Shown here in pieces: positions 63,868-64,000 of a DNA stretch of 64,000 nt. The number at the start of each line of letters is the position of its first letter. Within the stretch, counting starts at the first letter, position 1. Under the pieces are notes generated by a model. The model did not search any database. It was given only the letters and a program-made list of their open reading frames with translations, and was not told the origin of the DNA. The translations under genes were made by a program, and so were the position numbers. This stretch comes from Sulfuricurvum sp. (GTDB lineage Bacteria; Campylobacterota; Campylobacteria; Campylobacterales; Sulfurimonadaceae), in the NCBI GenBank assembly GCA_030693335.1, contig JAUYAU010000017.1, positions 21,746 to 85,745 of the forward strand, in the 5' to 3' direction.

Positions 63868-64000
63868 TCAACAATCAAGTGCAACAACGTTATTTTTATA
63901 GTGTAGCTTCGAGTCATCAATCCATTGTGCAATTTTAGCAAAGAACACTTCATGCGGAGTTTTATAGCCAAGTATTTTTCGAGGTCTATGGTTTAGTTTC
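63868..64000 (-). mobile_element. 3' end of an IS30-family transposase gene (cut by window end)
   Basis: On the minus strand the frame is open from base 64000 to a TGA at 63868-63870. It gives 43 residues with LNHRPRKILGYKTPHEVFF and the ending NNVVALDC, the typical C-terminus of IS30 transposases. The catalytic DDE core would lie beyond the window, so whether the element is intact cannot be seen. The 21 bp between it and tRNA-Arg should contain part of the terminal inverted repeat. Confidence 0.82.

Noticed and set aside
63762..63971. Antisense frame across the tRNA gene
   Set aside because: It runs through the tRNA and is out of frame with the IS30 C-terminus.

Overview
The window looks like part of a Campylobacterota (Epsilonproteobacteria) chromosome, probably a free-living relative of Sulfuricurvum or Sulfurimonas. 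The evidence is: complex I genes that lack NuoE and NuoF; pflA directly behind nuoN; the block rpsB-tsf-ABC-fliR-acidic protein-gmk-tatA-argS, an order I recall from Campylobacter jejuni; no rpmD between rpsE and rplO; DUF2393 and DUF3373 proteins; and moderately AT-rich DNA whose promoters show a clear TATAAT -10 box but little -35 conservation. The genus is an inference. Almost everything here is core genome.

Layout. 1-7148: S10/spc ribosomal cluster from a partial rpsC to infA, ending in a hairpin. 7188-9225: a Sel1-repeat protein and a leftward cvfB-unknown-ppnP operon. 9265-17102: SDR, an orphan formate-dehydrogenase-like molybdoenzyme, yraN, trxA, trxB, dapB, purF and a radical SAM protein. 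17099-21378: leftward ilvE-SPFH-hisIE-DUF2393-DUF2393 and a truncated globin. 21469-25045: aldehyde dehydrogenase, bcp, a dispersed-type inverted repeat and a DUF3373 outer-membrane protein. 25211-33186: the rpsB-to-argS block. 33198-42927: FlaC-like flagellin, aguB, a J-domain protein, dinB, a Tas-type reductase, lipoprotein, aminotransferase, a candidate toxin-antitoxin pair, nfo and an AAA ATPase. 43107-60839: an FqrB-like flavoprotein, then nuoABCD, two genes in the NuoE/NuoF positions, nuoGHIJKLMN and pflA. 60825-64000: miaA, mqnP/ubiA-like, two unknown proteins, tRNA-Arg and the 3' end of an IS30-family transposase leaving the window.

How the genes work together. The largest functional unit is respiratory. 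Complex I has no NADH-oxidising module. The NuoF position is filled by a small protein that aligns with the molybdopterin-like half of NuoG, without iron-sulfur motifs. Beside it lies a TrxR-like flavoprotein that resembles FqrB, the enzyme that exchanges electrons between NADPH and flavodoxin in Helicobacter and Campylobacter. Together they suggest flavodoxin or ferredoxin as the electron source, and the region in front holds two similar 17-bp palindromes that look like operators. Other themes are motility (fliR, pflA, FlaC-like flagellin), thiol redox (trxA, trxB, bcp) and translation. No CRISPR array, rRNA operon, prophage or clearly novel defence system is visible. The less-described items are the mini-NuoG/FqrB arrangement, a charged insert in NuoG, three promoters whose -10 box lies 6-7 nt before the start codon (leaderless candidates), a degenerate PLD-like protein and a DUF4258/YgiT-type pair.
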